From the NCBI GenBank assembly GCA_003255065.1, contig QAOA01001066.1, positions 3,217,397-3,281,396 of the forward strand: DNA of 64,000 bases, given 5' to 3'. Positions within the stretch are counted from its first letter, which is position 1, and each line of letters starts with the position of its first letter. The notes under the pieces are model-generated. The model searched no databases, had not been told where the DNA came from, and worked only from the letters and a program-made list of their open reading frames with translations. This stretch comes from Cercis canadensis (lineage: Eukaryota > Streptophyta > Magnoliopsida > Fabales > Fabaceae). Below are positions 9,196-21,719 of this stretch, in pieces. The translations under genes and the position numbers were made by a program.

Positions 9196-12100
9196 TTAAC
9201 CAGTGTTTTGCATGCCAGCAGCAATACCCTTCATTGTCAAAATAAGGGTGTCCTCGAGACCAGGAGCATACTCACTTTTGGGGTTAAGCTTTACAAGCTC
9301 TGCCGCTGGCTTGCTTGATTCCATGTAATCCTTTGACAAGTGTGGCCTCAACTTGACATGGTAATCAGGATCACGGATTCGCTTCAGTGTGTAGGCTTGC
9401 AAGACATTGAGGGTTGTAATGTATGAATCACGAAGACGAAGTCTTTGCCTTAAGTAGGGGTCTCCTTCAAGAAGATCCCTATGCCCAGCAACCTACCAGC
9501 AAAGATTTACAGCAGCAAAGTTGGTCACAAATGTACCAAGATTAAAGTAAAGTTATGTTTCTGAAAGCAGTTTAAATTGTTGAGCTCTCGAATCCAAAGC
9601 AAAAGGAAAAATGTTACGTTGTAGGTAGGATTGTTGATATCTACAATGGCTTGTTGTTGAGCTCAACTAATAAGAGACACTTCATAGTCTAGAAAAGATT
9701 ACCTGGAGGAGAAGGCCCTTGGTCTCTTCATATTTAGCCCTTAAGCGCTCCCCAAATGACCATAGCTCGTCTGACACTAGGAGTTTATCATACAGAGTAG
9801 CAATCCCAGGGTCTCCCTTGGCAAACACCATCTCAACCAAGTCAATGGTGACCCTGAAGAAAGGCCATTGATTATACATATCTTTAAGCATTTGGAGATT
9901 CTTGGGATCCTTGTCAATCATTCGCTTAAACGCTGCCCCAAAGCCAAGCCATACTGGTAAATGAAACCTAGTTTGAGTCCAAGCAAAAATCCAGGGGATA
10001 GCACGAAGTGATTCAATGCCTCCACTTGGCTTTCTTTTTGATGGTCGACTGCCAATATTCATCCGTCCATACTCCAACTCAGGTGTTGCCTGCAGTTCAC
10101 AGTATTAGAAAAAATACAAAATCACTTACCGTTTTAATAAACAAATTTCTTAGATGCCAAGATTTCAAGGGCATCTTTTATCCTGAGGATAATGAAATAA
10201 AATTGAGTGCAAAATATACTTACACATCGAAAGTATTCAACAAAACGGGGTTCCTGGAAAACAATAGAACGATACTCCTGTGTTGCAATGACTGCCATCT
10301 CATCCATAAGGGCACGCCATTCTGGCTTTGGTGACACAGGAGGATGCATTCCATGCTCAAGTGTAGCAGCAGCGAAGCGCTGAAGTGTTCTAAAGCACAA
10401 GTGCTCCTCTCCAAATGACTGTTCAATAACTTCACCTTGAACTGTTACACGAAGGGACCCATGAATAGTCTCTGGTGGCTGAGATAATATAGCAAGATGA
10501 GTAGGACCCCCTCCTCTTCCAACAGTTCCACCTCTGCCATGGAACATTGTAAGCTTCACACCAAACTCCTTTGCAACCATTATGAGCTCTTCTTGAGCCT
10601 TGTACAAAGCCCAAGCTGCAGAAAGGCGGCCAGCATCTTTTCCCGAGTCTGAGTACCCTATCATAACTTCTTGCTTCCCATTGATGCGGTTTCTGTACCA
10701 ATCTATAGAGAACAGGCGAGCCACTGCAGCAGGGGCACCCTCAAGATCAGCAAGCTTTTCAAATAATGGGACAACCCTTAATGGCTCTTTCACACGGCAT
10801 TCACGTTGTAAAAGCTCTACAGCTAGAACATCAGATGGGGCTGTTGCCATTGAGATTATATAGGCACCAAAGTTGTCTGATGGAAGTTCTGAAATCACTT
10901 TGAAGGTTTCCAACACATCAGCAATTTCTTCAGTCTTGGGAAGATCAGGGCCGAAGAGAGGGCGCTTGCCACTAAGTTCAGACAAGAGCCATTCTTGCCT
11001 GCGTTCCTCTGACCATTCACGATAAGATCCAATACCCAAGTGTTTTGTAATTGCATCCATAACATCAGTGTGCCTATCTGATTCTTGACGGATATCAAGT
11101 CTTACAAGTGAAAGTCCAAATGTAGAAACTTGACGCAAGAAATCAAGGAGGCTTCCATCAGCTATTGATCGGTCACCACATGCACAGAGTGATCTATAGC
11201 AAAGCTCAAGAGGTTCCAGGAACTGCAAGAAGAAATTGTGGGAGAACAAATAGTTAAACTGCCATGCTAAGACAATTATTGGACAATTATCATTCAGTGC
11301 AAAGCAGTAGGTATTGCCTTATTTAAGTAGTGGGTTTAATGATATCTGATCATAATTGGTAAGAGGAATGAATTACACACAGCTGAGAGAAAAGAGTTGC
11401 AGATGCGGACAACTATTTAATAGAATGATTAGCAACATGCAATTATGTAAGCAATTCGAAAACCATCCCTCTTTTCTGTTGTTATAAAATCCACTATTCA
11501 AGAATAATCCAAAAATAAAATCTAATATTATATGTACAAAACCAAAATTCCCATAATTATGAAGCAGAAAAAAAAAATCTATATAAGGATATGGGAACCC
11601 AATGTTAACACACTGCCGACTTTCCATGGGTTAAGCTTGAGGATAAGGCATTGGTACAAAAAGCTTCCAAAAATTAAAACTTAATTCAGAGACAAATAAA
11701 GAGATAAGCAATTCACTGTGTTTATTCAAAGCGTTAGCCTTTGATACATGCGCAGGTTCAAGGTGGTTCTGAGGAAAATACCTGCTCAACATTTGTGAAG
11801 GTTGTCTCTTCAGGGATGTCAGAGGTCCCATTGGCTAGTAATTGACGAGCACGTTCACGTGTATTATATAGCTTGTCCCTCACATCACCGAGAATAACAC
11901 GATATGGTTCATTTGGAGGAACTTGTTTCCAAAATTCTGCAGCAATGAAGCATTTATTACAATAACATTCAAGGCCAACTGAAATTCACTTATTAACAAG
12001 TTCAACTGTAAATGAATCAACATGTATGAAATATCCCACACAACTTTAGTAGAAGTGATGATCTGAGATCTTATTCAGTATTGCACTAATTTATAACACC

Positions 12101-14175
12101 TTTTTTTTTTTATCAATAAAGATTTTAAGAGTTCAGTGTCATTCAGAACAAATTGATATCATAATTACTTACCAATGAAATGTTTTGCATCTCTCTTTGA
12201 GGACCTATGCAGTTGATCAGCACGAACACGAAGCTCGTCGTTGCAGCGCCACATAGACAGCTGCCATAGGCAAACAAAGAAGCAAGATATAAGTTCAAGG
12301 TATTACCATTCTTAAATGAAAAAGACAAAATAAATAATCAAGAGAGTAACCAGCATATTTGATATTTGATACCTCAAACATGAGATCCTCTATCTGAGAG
12401 AAGTACAAATTAGCAGCCATCATTCTAGCCAATAAGCATACGTCCCTTGTAACCTCAGGGGTTACCCTGGGGTTACCTGCAAGACATATTAGACACCTTG
12501 TAAGACACAAATCATTAGTACAATACAATCCATGCCTCTAAGGCATGCACTAGATAGAGAGTCCAATGTAGACAGTGAAATGAATGCAGAAAACTTGAAG
12601 CATCTAGGATCTGGGGCACAGGTATTATAAACTTACACTGTATGAGCATATAGAAATGAGAGTAAGGAAGCTTAATGAGGTGAAAACTGGAATATGTGGA
12701 ACAAATTTCTTGGTAAAAATCACAGAAGAATATACTCTTTCATTAATTGATAGGGAAAAAGAAATAATAAATACCATCACGATCCCCTCCCATCCAAGAA
12801 GAGAATTGAATAAAAGGGGCATTATATGGGACACGTTCATCTATTCCAATGTTCTTCAGGGCTGTGTCAACCCGGCGCAAAAACTTTGGTACGCCTTTCC
12901 AGATAGTCTCATGAAAGTAGCTCATTCCTGCCCTCATCTCATCTTGTGGGGTAGGAGGAGTCCTTCGAATTTCATCAGTACGAAATGCAGCTTGAATCTG
13001 CATATGAAATAAACATTTAGGGTCATAGACTAACATAAGAGAATTATGAAATCACTCACACATTCTTTCGTGTAATAATTACAACATGCTATACTATTAC
13101 AACCTCTCTGCAATAGAACCCGTACAAATATGCATATCGCATACAACACATACAGCTGAAATTTATGCTAAACTAAGCAAACAATGTAATCACTTAATAC
13201 CTGTTCACATTTTCAGGATAACATCATCCTTAATCATGATCTTGCTTAGGGACTATAAGCAACATCGTAAACAAACTGGGGAATCATTTGGCTATGATTA
13301 ATGTGCATCATATAATGTACATGGCATCAAGAATAGTATATCCAACAATTATCGTATATGTACCTCTCTTTGTAAAGCCTCATCGAGTTCCTGCTTATCA
13401 TCAGGTGTTATGTCTTTAGCATACAACTGAGTCAAACAATTCCTAACCCTGAAACAGAAAACAATGACTGTCAGCCAAAAGAAAACATTTGTGCAGAGAC
13501 TGCCACAATGCCAGAGATAATGTATAGCATGTTATTGTTATTACAGGTCATTGATCATCAGTGCATACTGAGGCTAAGGGATAAAAGCACAAACAATGTG
13601 CTAATGTAACTCCTCATTTGACTAAGACAACTAAACATCAAGGACAGATATAAGCGAACCTTCCATGCTTTTGCAGCAATGATCGACGGACCGACTGAGT
13701 AGGATGAGCAGTTAGAACCAAATCTACAGTCTGGTTCTTCAAAGCATCAAAGACTTCCTGTGGGGTCTTCTTCAGTTGACTCACAAGCCTCTTGAATGTC
13801 TCTTCGATGTCTGATTCAGTAATAGCAGAGTTCTCATCAGCAAAGTCACCCTTTTTTAATAACTTGATCCTTCTACGGTACGCAATCTGAACTTCCTCAG
13901 CCAAGTTAGCCAGATTAAGCATGTGAGAAAATGATTTGGCAACAACAATAGAGTCCCCAGCATCGAGACCAGTTAGCATATTCCCAAGTTCCTCCAACTT
14001 TTGAGGGACATGCTTCCCTTCGTACTCAGCTGACAGCTCATAACACTCTTGAACCTAGTCAACATCAAATCACTAAGGTTAATAAACTACAGAAATCATG
14101 CATGCAGTGACAAATGCAGACATTTTGCAATACACAATTACACATGGAGATTGTATTGATTTGATTTACTTAAAA

Positions 14176-14216
<41 letters not shown>

Positions 14217-14768
14217 ATATGAGCAAAAATTAACACTTCCAGAAAACTAGTCCAGTTCAATTTGCTTGCTCTAAACACACAAATCGAAATGAGTGTAAGA
14301 TACAGAGCACACAAATTTCTGAATTTTCATAGGGGCCCATAACCCACCTCAGATAAGAACTCAAATTGATGACTTTTTGCAAAGGATCTCTATAGAAAAC
14401 GAAGAAAAGGGCGCAGTTCCAAACAAATTTCTTTCTTCTTTTGGTTATTTGCCAAATGACAATGTTCTAAGACAAAAATTGACATGGGCTTTCAGAAATC
14501 TGTTAAAATTTTAAAAAATAAAATAAAATTCGCAACCCAAGAACTAAACTAGCAAAAATAAATAAATAAAAGGTTGAAAATTAGGAGAAAATCACAGTAC
14601 CGTTTCTCTGATGTCTTCCCCATGTAAATCCTGAAGAATGTCAAGGAAACGGTCCAACAACAAAGCATCATATTCGACTAACTTGTCATCATCGGAGACT
14701 TTTCCTGGGGCCAGCAACCTCAATTGAGCATCAATTGAAGCCATCTTCTCGATGTTCCGAGTCGCCAT
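9196..14768 (-). CDS. PPC: Phosphoenolpyruvate carboxylase, plant-type, C3-like (10 exons)
   Basis: Converts PEP and bicarbonate to oxaloacetate in the cytosol, feeding the TCA cycle and malate synthesis. Exons on the minus strand: 14601-14768, 13660-14054, 13364-13448, 12775-12997, 12373-12476, 12173-12260, 11782-11936, 10224-11222, 9703-10089, 9196-9492. They sum to 2901 nt, or 966 residues, exactly the family length, with all junctions GT-AG and in frame. Visible motifs: N-terminal phosphorylation site [11 protein letters not shown] (Ser11); catalytic [11 protein letters not shown] (His about 173); [26 protein letters not shown]-terminal QNTG. The [10 protein letters not shown] segment keeps alanines, as in C3/anaplerotic forms. 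The start at 14768 is preferred over an in-frame ATG at 14798 because [17 protein letters not shown] is the standard N-terminus. By neighbour order the likely Arabidopsis counterpart is PPC2. Confidence 0.97.
14186..14213. repeat. (TA)n microsatellite in PEPC intron 1
   Basis: About 14 uninterrupted AT dinucleotides in the first coding intron of the PEPC gene. Confidence 0.9.
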
Positions 14769-15164
14769 CTCTCTTTCTCTCACACTCACTCCACTCACTA
14801 TCTCTGTCTCTTACCTTCTGAACCACTCAATCTACGTAAGATGACCCAGAAAGTAGATAAACACTCGTAATCTGGCACCAAAACACTATTAAACTATGGT
14901 GACTTTAGAGGATTCAAGCTCAGTGGATGAAAAGCATAAAAGTTAAGATACAGAAAAAAGGAAAAGGGGCAGAGAAACCGACAGAGCAAAATCCCGTGAG
15001 ACCCAGATGAGAAGATCTCGTAGGCTCGAAGCTAGTAGGATCCTTATGAACTCTGCACGGAAAAGTACAAGAAAAGTTGAGAAGCAGCGCCTCTGATCAC
15101 GGAAAGAAAACAGAGAGAAAAAGAGAGCAGTTGTGAAGCAAAAAGGACAGTGTGAGAGTCCTCA

Positions 15165-15171
15165 ATTTATA
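15165..15171 (-). promoter_or_regulatory. TATA box of the PEPC gene
   Basis: The minus strand reads CTATAAATTG about 400 bases upstream of the start codon. Initiation near 15135 would give a purine-rich leader of roughly 370 nt. A leader intron is possible but not resolved. Confidence 0.55.
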
Positions 15172-15239
15172 GACAAACAGTTGGGTTCCAATGTTTTTAA
15201 CATTAAACTACCTTTCCTAATAAAAAAAAAAATCATCGG

Positions 15240-16733
15240 TATTTAAAGAAAAAAGATAATCGCACTTTAATTTTTGTTGCCAAAGATAAAGTAATAAGGA
15301 TTGTTGGGTCGTATATGGCCCATAAAGTGATCAATTTCGTATAGAACTCAAATTTAAATTTCAATATGTCCATAATTAATATCTTTAAATGTATTTTTGG
15401 ATGGTAATAAATGTTATTATTTAGGGAAAATTTATTTAATTATATTAGTTATTGAAACCAACCCAATTTGACATTCATAAATTTCTTCAAGTCAGACCGC
15501 TCCAGAAAGGTATACTAGTATTTATTAGCCATTAAGAATAATTAATATCTAGGTTAGGTATTTTCTTTTAGAATGGTATTTATATAAAAGATTAAATAAA
15601 TTTAATTAATATTTATGTCAGGTTCTTTTATTTTGGTTGGCAAAATGGTTGGTTCTTCTCTATTCAGATTCGGTCGGTGTCAGTACAACTCAAATTACCC
15701 AACTGCCACGTTTCAATGAAGTCAACGATGGAACACAGACTCTGACATACAAAAAAGAAAAGGAAAAAATAAAGAGTTAATCAAAGTCGTGCATTTTTGT
15801 TTTTCCCACTCTTGAGAGTGTTTTGAGAGTTCTGGCGGAAGCGAAATTGGAATATGCTTTCTTAAGAACTGAAATTGACTGCAAATTTTCACGTAATGCC
15901 CTTTTCATTTTGTGGGGTTGAAAATTGAAAGCATTACTTTCCTAAATCCATGGATTTGCTTTCCTTTGATTGCTCCAACTGGCTATCTATCATTGGACAT
16001 GACTTTGCTCTTGTTCAATAAAAAAAAATGAATTTTCTCTGACAATAAAGAAAAACAAATTAAAAATATTTGATTGTTTGTCAAAATTGTCAAATTTCTA
16101 GAATGAAATTTCAATTTGAATTCGTCTAGACTCTACAATTTTTTGATAGTTGATTAAAGGGACAATATATTCCAGGTATATTTCCTTCCAGGAAACCCAA
16201 CAATGAAAGGTAATTTTAGGAAGTTAGGTTTATGGATGGATCAAGAAATATCTATTTATTTAATTGTTATTTTTTTTTTTTATGTTTATAAGTTCAAACT
16301 CAATAATATATTTCTGTAAAGAAAGATGATGACTGAAAGAAAATAACATCTTTCATGCTTCCATTTCTTTAGTAATCCTAAAGTCAACTAGCCATCTTGT
16401 GCTACATGTTCTAGAATATTCTTTTAAATTAGCGGTTTTGTCTCAAATAAATTAAAAACGTCAATAATGTTGACTTATAATGCATTACATTAATCCTAGT
16501 TTTCCTGCCTAAAGAAAAAAAAAAAAAACTCATTAAAACTGCCATAAAAAAAAACATCTCAATAATTGAGTATTAAATACTCTATTTGAAGATTTATTAG
16601 TATTCAAATTTTATTGAAATTAAGTGAAATAAAACTATAAAAAAAAATAGATTATCTCTTAACATGTAATCTCTAATAAAAAAAAATGGCATAAATAATA
16701 ATTGCACTTGTTATTTAAAATAACTTTTTTTGC
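15240..16733. other. AT-rich intergenic DNA upstream of PEPC
   Basis: Nothing coding is visible. The region has many A or T homopolymer runs. The first part should include the distal PEPC promoter. Confidence 0.4.
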
Positions 16734-16742
16734 AAAATTATA

Positions 16743-17202
16743 GACATTTTGACAAAAATATTACACTTCTACAATTTTTTTATACATTTATCATATTTTT
16801 AAATTTATTTATCTTAATATTATACTTTTAAAAAAAAAATCAGAGTAGTAGGCCCCGCACACCACAACTCATGTGATGACGTGTCCAATTTTCTAATTCA
16901 AAAATCAATTGTTCATGCCCTATGTCTATAATACACAAAAATGATGTCATGTCACCCCCTCTTCTTTTTCTCTGATGTCATGTTTCTCTGGTGTCATGTC
17001 AGCCCCTTTTATTTTTCTCTTTCCAAAGCCAGAAGTGGGACACGCCATGCGCACGCCAGCCCACTGCGTGTCCTATAAATTCTACTGCTCCGAATTTTTT
17101 TTTTTAATTTTTAAAAAAAATATAATTAAGATAAATAAATTTAAAAATATAATAAATATATAAAAAAAAATTATAAAAATATAATATTTAAATCAAAGTG
17201 TC
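16743..17202. mobile_element. Mutator-type MITE, 460 bp, 9-bp TSD
   Basis: The element begins GACATTTTGAC and ends with the imperfect reverse complement TCAAAGTGTC. AT-rich terminal inverted repeats of about 110 bp enclose a GC-richer centre (about 16850-17090) with repeated TGATGTCATGT strings. The flanks carry an exact 9-bp target duplication, AAAATTATA, at 16734-16742 and 17203-17211. A 9-bp duplication with long inverted repeats is typical of non-autonomous MULEs. Confidence 0.8.
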
Positions 17203-17211
17203 AAAATTATA

Positions 17212-18518
17212 ATCACTTCCTAAACAAAATATTCACGTAGTAACATTTTTTTTTTATTTTTTGAAACGGTTAATATAAAAAATATTGGGCGTCATTATTG
17301 GCTAAAAAAATGGAAAGAGAAATCTTATGGGGCATCAAATTTATATTTATGATTGAGGATTAAGTTCACTAAAATATTATTAACATATTTTCTTAAATGC
17401 GTAATAATAAAATAAATAATGTGTTTTAGTGTGATTCCAACTCCATTTCATAGGTACCAAATATGAGGATTTGAAAGTTAATAGGCAAATGGAAATTCCA
17501 GTACCCCTATGTTGAAGAAACTTATTAGGAGCAAAACACGGATGGAAACGAAAGAGACAAAATAGACGACCGCAAACACTGACCAAGAAAGTTCTAGAAT
17601 CTAATTATGGGATTATTAAGAATGGTCGCTAGCTTTTATAGAAAGATAATTATTTAATGTAGACGAATTAAGTATCAGGCAATACAAAAAAAAAAAATTA
17701 AATGTATTTAATGAAGTTTAAATTATATTATACATTTATACTAATTTGAGCTAATAAAACTTTAATTAGTGTAAAAATAATATTACTTTTAATTAAACAG
17801 TTTATGATTGAGTCATCTTGAAATTATTCTTTAAACTTCTAAATTTGGTGTTGAAACTCAAATTATAACCAAAAATACAAATAAAAAAGACATTGCTGTT
17901 ATATAAATATGAGTTGTCCACATGGTCAAGGCCCGAAATGTCTTTGCGAAGTGGTAACTGCCGGTTGCCGTGCGATCTTTCTGTGGTGTTTGATCACGAG
18001 CACATGCATGACATCAACTCAACACAAGGGGCTGGTTGTTCCCCCTCCTTCCCCTTCATATTTCTTGCTTTTCATAGAGGAAAGAAAAAAGAAGAAGAAA
18101 TGTTATGGTTCTGCACTCAAAATCATTAATTAATCTTATCAAGGAAGTGGGTCCAAGGTGACTTGCTGGATAGGTTACACGTAGGGTCCATGAATCCATG
18201 GCTCTCAATCAAAAAGATTATTACCCTCTTTTTTTCTGATGGGCTTTGAATAAATTAATTAGCAGCAATAGTGTCAAAAAATGAAAGCATTACACTAATT
18301 AAATTGACTAGAAAATAGAGTCATGTCAACTTGACTTCATTATATCTAAAACAGTTTCTTAAACATCAATTTCTCTTACCACCAAACACACTGCAAAACT
18401 TGACTATCTCACTCCATGTTTCACGCATTTGGGTTTTCATCCTCTACATCTTAAAACGACAACTACTCCTTCACACACCCATCAAAACGTTTTCTCTCCT
18501 CCCATATAGTGGAGTTCC
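17212..18518. other. Intergenic DNA with one SINE-like fragment
   Basis: No gene is supported. A degraded family 1 SINE-like copy lies at 17806-17888. Two overlapping short frames at 17893-18133 lack any recognisable domain. Confidence 0.4.
17806..17888 (+). mobile_element. SINE-like fragment (family 1), degraded
   Basis: Shares the order ATGATTGAGTCATCTTGAAA, then TTGAAACTCAAATTATAACC, then an A-rich end with the copies at 7590 and 41195. Divergence is considerable and ends are approximate. Confidence 0.4.
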
Positions 18519-19161
18519 TGTTAGAAAAACGATAATGGAGACTAACTAGGTTGGCTTTGAGGCGTGAACAATTACACTGTCTTGAGTGTAATATTGCTTC
18601 TCTATAAAAGCAAGTTACCCCAGGATACAACAAAGCCCTCAAAAACTCTCAATGGAAAAGTGAATTCTAATGCATTAGGGTGTTCCCTTTTATAGAGTTG
18701 AAAAGACACGAATGAACAAATATAATTGGTCAGAAATTAACAGACATAATTGTCTATTCGGAATAGTCACAATTGTCTGTTCGGAATAGTCACAACAGTC
18801 TGTTCAAAACAGACACAATTGTCTATTCGAGTTTATTCATCTGAACCTGTTAATTTAATTAACTACCATCCGAATCGGGTCAAATCGACCCGACCCGGTC
18901 CGGTCCAGATATTTAAAACCAATATTAAAATATTTGTCAAATCAATCAAGGCCCAAGATGCCCCAAGTGCCCAAGTGCCAATCAAAGACCATTAATGGAC
19001 TTTGTCTTGCTAGGCTGGTTGGGCTTGTCAAATGGGCTTGTGCCCATTTAACTAAAGTTACTTTATAACTTTAGTTTGCATTTATAAAGTCTTTTACATA
19101 CTCTAAGTTAACCAATGTGGGACTTGGTTAATTATTAATATATTTACAAACTATTTCAACA
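18519..19161 (-). mobile_element. Solo LTR, 643 bp, 5-bp TSD
   Basis: On the minus strand the segment starts TGTTGAAATAG and ends TTTTTCTAACA, so it has TG...CA ends. It is flanked by an exact 5-bp duplication, GTTCC, at 18514-18518 and 19162-19166. No internal retrotransposon sequence is attached, so it is a solo LTR left by recombination. A minus-strand TATA box (CTATAAAAGGG near 18690) and an internal 23-bp tandem array (18740-18830) fit an LTR promoter region. Confidence 0.85.
18740..18830. repeat. Four imperfect 23-bp tandem repeats inside the solo LTR
   Basis: Successive units resemble ACAATTGTCTGTTCGGAATA. About four copies lie upstream of the LTR's minus-strand TATA box downstream side, a position where LTR enhancer repeats are often found. 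Confidence 0.75.
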
Positions 19162-19166
19162 GTTCC

Positions 19167-20870
19167 TGTGGAGGAAAAAAAACAATTGGTTAGAGAAAAT
19201 TATCTGGGACCAAAAACTATGTGTCACTAAGACATTGCCCTTACAACATTTCAAGGGTCAAATTTATTAAGATTTTGTTCCCTTTACTGAATGCAACGCA
19301 GCTTTTAAAACTTTCCAAGAGGCAAATTTGATGAACATGTTAATTTGTTTGCATTTCGAAGAAGTTTAATTCACTTGTTGTGCACTGTCTAAATTGCACA
19401 GCATCACATACAAAATATGTATTTAATACATAGCAAATGCACATATGGGTGAATCTCCAAATACCAATTAAAGAAGCATGTTCACCAAAAAATCAAAGCA
19501 TGAAAGATTTCACAAGTTTTGAAATTAATATTTGTTTTGACAGCATAGTCACTGATATATACAATTTTTTTTTGTTAAGTAACGATTAATGATAATATTA
19601 TTAATAACTTGTGCATTTAGTAATATTTCCTTTAATCATAAGTATTAAAAGATTAATATTAAAAAATTTATTTTTGTCATATATATATATTTTTTAATGT
19701 GTTTTTGGGACGAAATCAATTCTTGTGGAAAGTGTTACTTCTTTAAAACTGAAAAACAAAGGTGGAAAAATAATTGAATATATACTTTCTCAATTTTTTT
19801 TCCGAATTCTGAAAAATTAAAGAAAAAAGAATTTCAAGTTTGTTTCTTGAAAAGAACAGAATAATAAGATATTTGATTCAATAAACAGGTTTGCGTATAA
19901 GAAGATAAGGATGCAAGTCTTTATAACTTATAAGCCTTCTGTTCATCAACTTATCTGATACGCAGTTGGATGTATATAATAAAGTAAGCAGCAGGTAGGT
20001 GCCTATGCTACTGAGTACTGACCATAGACCTGTATATAGGATTAGAAGATATACCCTCGGATATTCCAAGTTGAGTCAGACCCCACAATTTCAACATCAG
20101 TAAATAAGAACACCTTTATAAATTATTTTATTTTTTATTTTTGTTGCCAAACACCTTTTTAATGAAAAAAACACATAAATTAATTATTATTTTTTATTAA
20201 AGACATAATAATAGAGATAATTTATATTCTTTTAAAATTCTACCTCACCCACATTTAATAGAATTTAAATCTAATATTTCTTTCATAAAATATTAAATAT
20301 TCAACCATTGGAATATTTTTTTGCAAACAATAAATTAATATTATAGGATAATACATGATAAAAAAAAAATTTGTTCATCTTCTCCATTACTAGATATCAA
20401 ATCAATGATTCTTTAGCGTAGTCTCTTATGGTATTGTCTGATAAAGAGGATTCCATTTAGTGATGTCAAATAAAATAAATTTGCTTAATACTAACGAAAA
20501 TGGTTTTGAGCATAAGATCTTACCTTTTAGTTTAAGATAAATTAAGGTGTAACATCAAAACTTGATACCCTAAAAATATTGAAATTGGTGGTTTGGGAAT
20601 CACATTCTCCACTTCTCTTCATCTTTTAATGAAAACAATTTTATTTAAGAATCTTATCCGTACTATAATCATTAGAGCAGTGCTCTCTATATATACTAAG
20701 TTACAGATCAAACAGTTACTTTGTAAATGACTAAAACTTGAAATCATATCAGTTAACTCGTTCGGTGAAATTATTTTTTGACTTAAAAATTGAAATATAT
20801 AGCATTTTCCTTTTCATTAATCTTGACAACATTGTTTATACTAATGAGTAATGTTATTTGCTCTCACAGT
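19167..20870. other. Intergenic DNA without visible features
   Basis: AT-rich sequence with no convincing gene, RNA or element. Confidence 0.4.
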
Positions 20871-20879
20871 TTATATTAT

Positions 20880-21248
20880 GAGTAAAACTCTTTTTTAATC
20901 TTTGAAAAATGTAGTCATTGACAAATTCGTCTTTCAAAAATTTTCGGTGACAAATTGGTCATTTAATTATTATTTCACTGACAAATTAGTCATCTGGTAG
21001 GCAAGATCAGTGAAAAGAAAAGGAGGACTTGAATGAGAAAAGGAGGGCTTAAACATAGCTAGGCAAGATCAGTGAAAAAAAATTAGGAAAGGGGTTTGCA
21101 CGGGTCCAAAACTTTTTCTCATTAAAATACCAGATGACTAATTTGTCAGACAGAATAATAATTCAATGACCAATTTGTCACTGAAAATTTTTAAATGACA
21201 AATTTGTTAATAACTATATTTTTCAAGGACTGAAAAAGGGTTTTACTC
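20880..21248. mobile_element. Mutator-type MITE, 369 bp, 9-bp TSD
   Basis: Inverted arms of about 120 bp (20880-21003 and about 21127-21248) begin GAGTAAAAC and pair with few mismatches; repeated ACAAATTNGTCA strings are prominent in both arms. The central 125 bp contains a 17-bp direct repeat, GGCAAGATCAGTGAAAA. An exact 9-bp duplication, TTATATTAT, flanks the element at 20871-20879 and 21249-21257. Confidence 0.88.
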
Positions 21249-21719
21249 TTATATTATTAGATAATGAATCAATATACACTTTATCAAAATAGAAAGAGTT
21301 TAAAATTAAGTTTACTCAAACTATTTCATTAAAATAAATAAAAAATGAGTTTCACCCCAATATTATCTCATCAAGAAAAGTAAAATATGAGTTTTACTCC
21401 AAAACTATTAATTCGACTAATATGCTCACATACGGGAAAAAAGAAAATGCTCTCATGCTACGTTTGATGGGATTTACTTTACTATCGTAAATAGGCGAAA
21501 GAAGCACGCGTGCATGAAGACGTAATCATAATGGCATGCGTGAGCAGATGCCGTTTAAAGCCACGCTTCATGCGCATTAAACGACAGTTTTGGACCCTAC
21601 GTCATTTAGATCCGACAAAATTTGTAATAATGTACCGTAGAAAACGAATTAATTAAGGAAAGATTTCAATTTCATGGTCACGAATGCATTTTTTTTCTTT
21701 CTTTCTTTTTCTTTAGGCG

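Noticed and set aside
17893..18133. Two overlapping 75-78-codon frames
   Set aside because: No domain and no splice or codon-usage support; likely chance.
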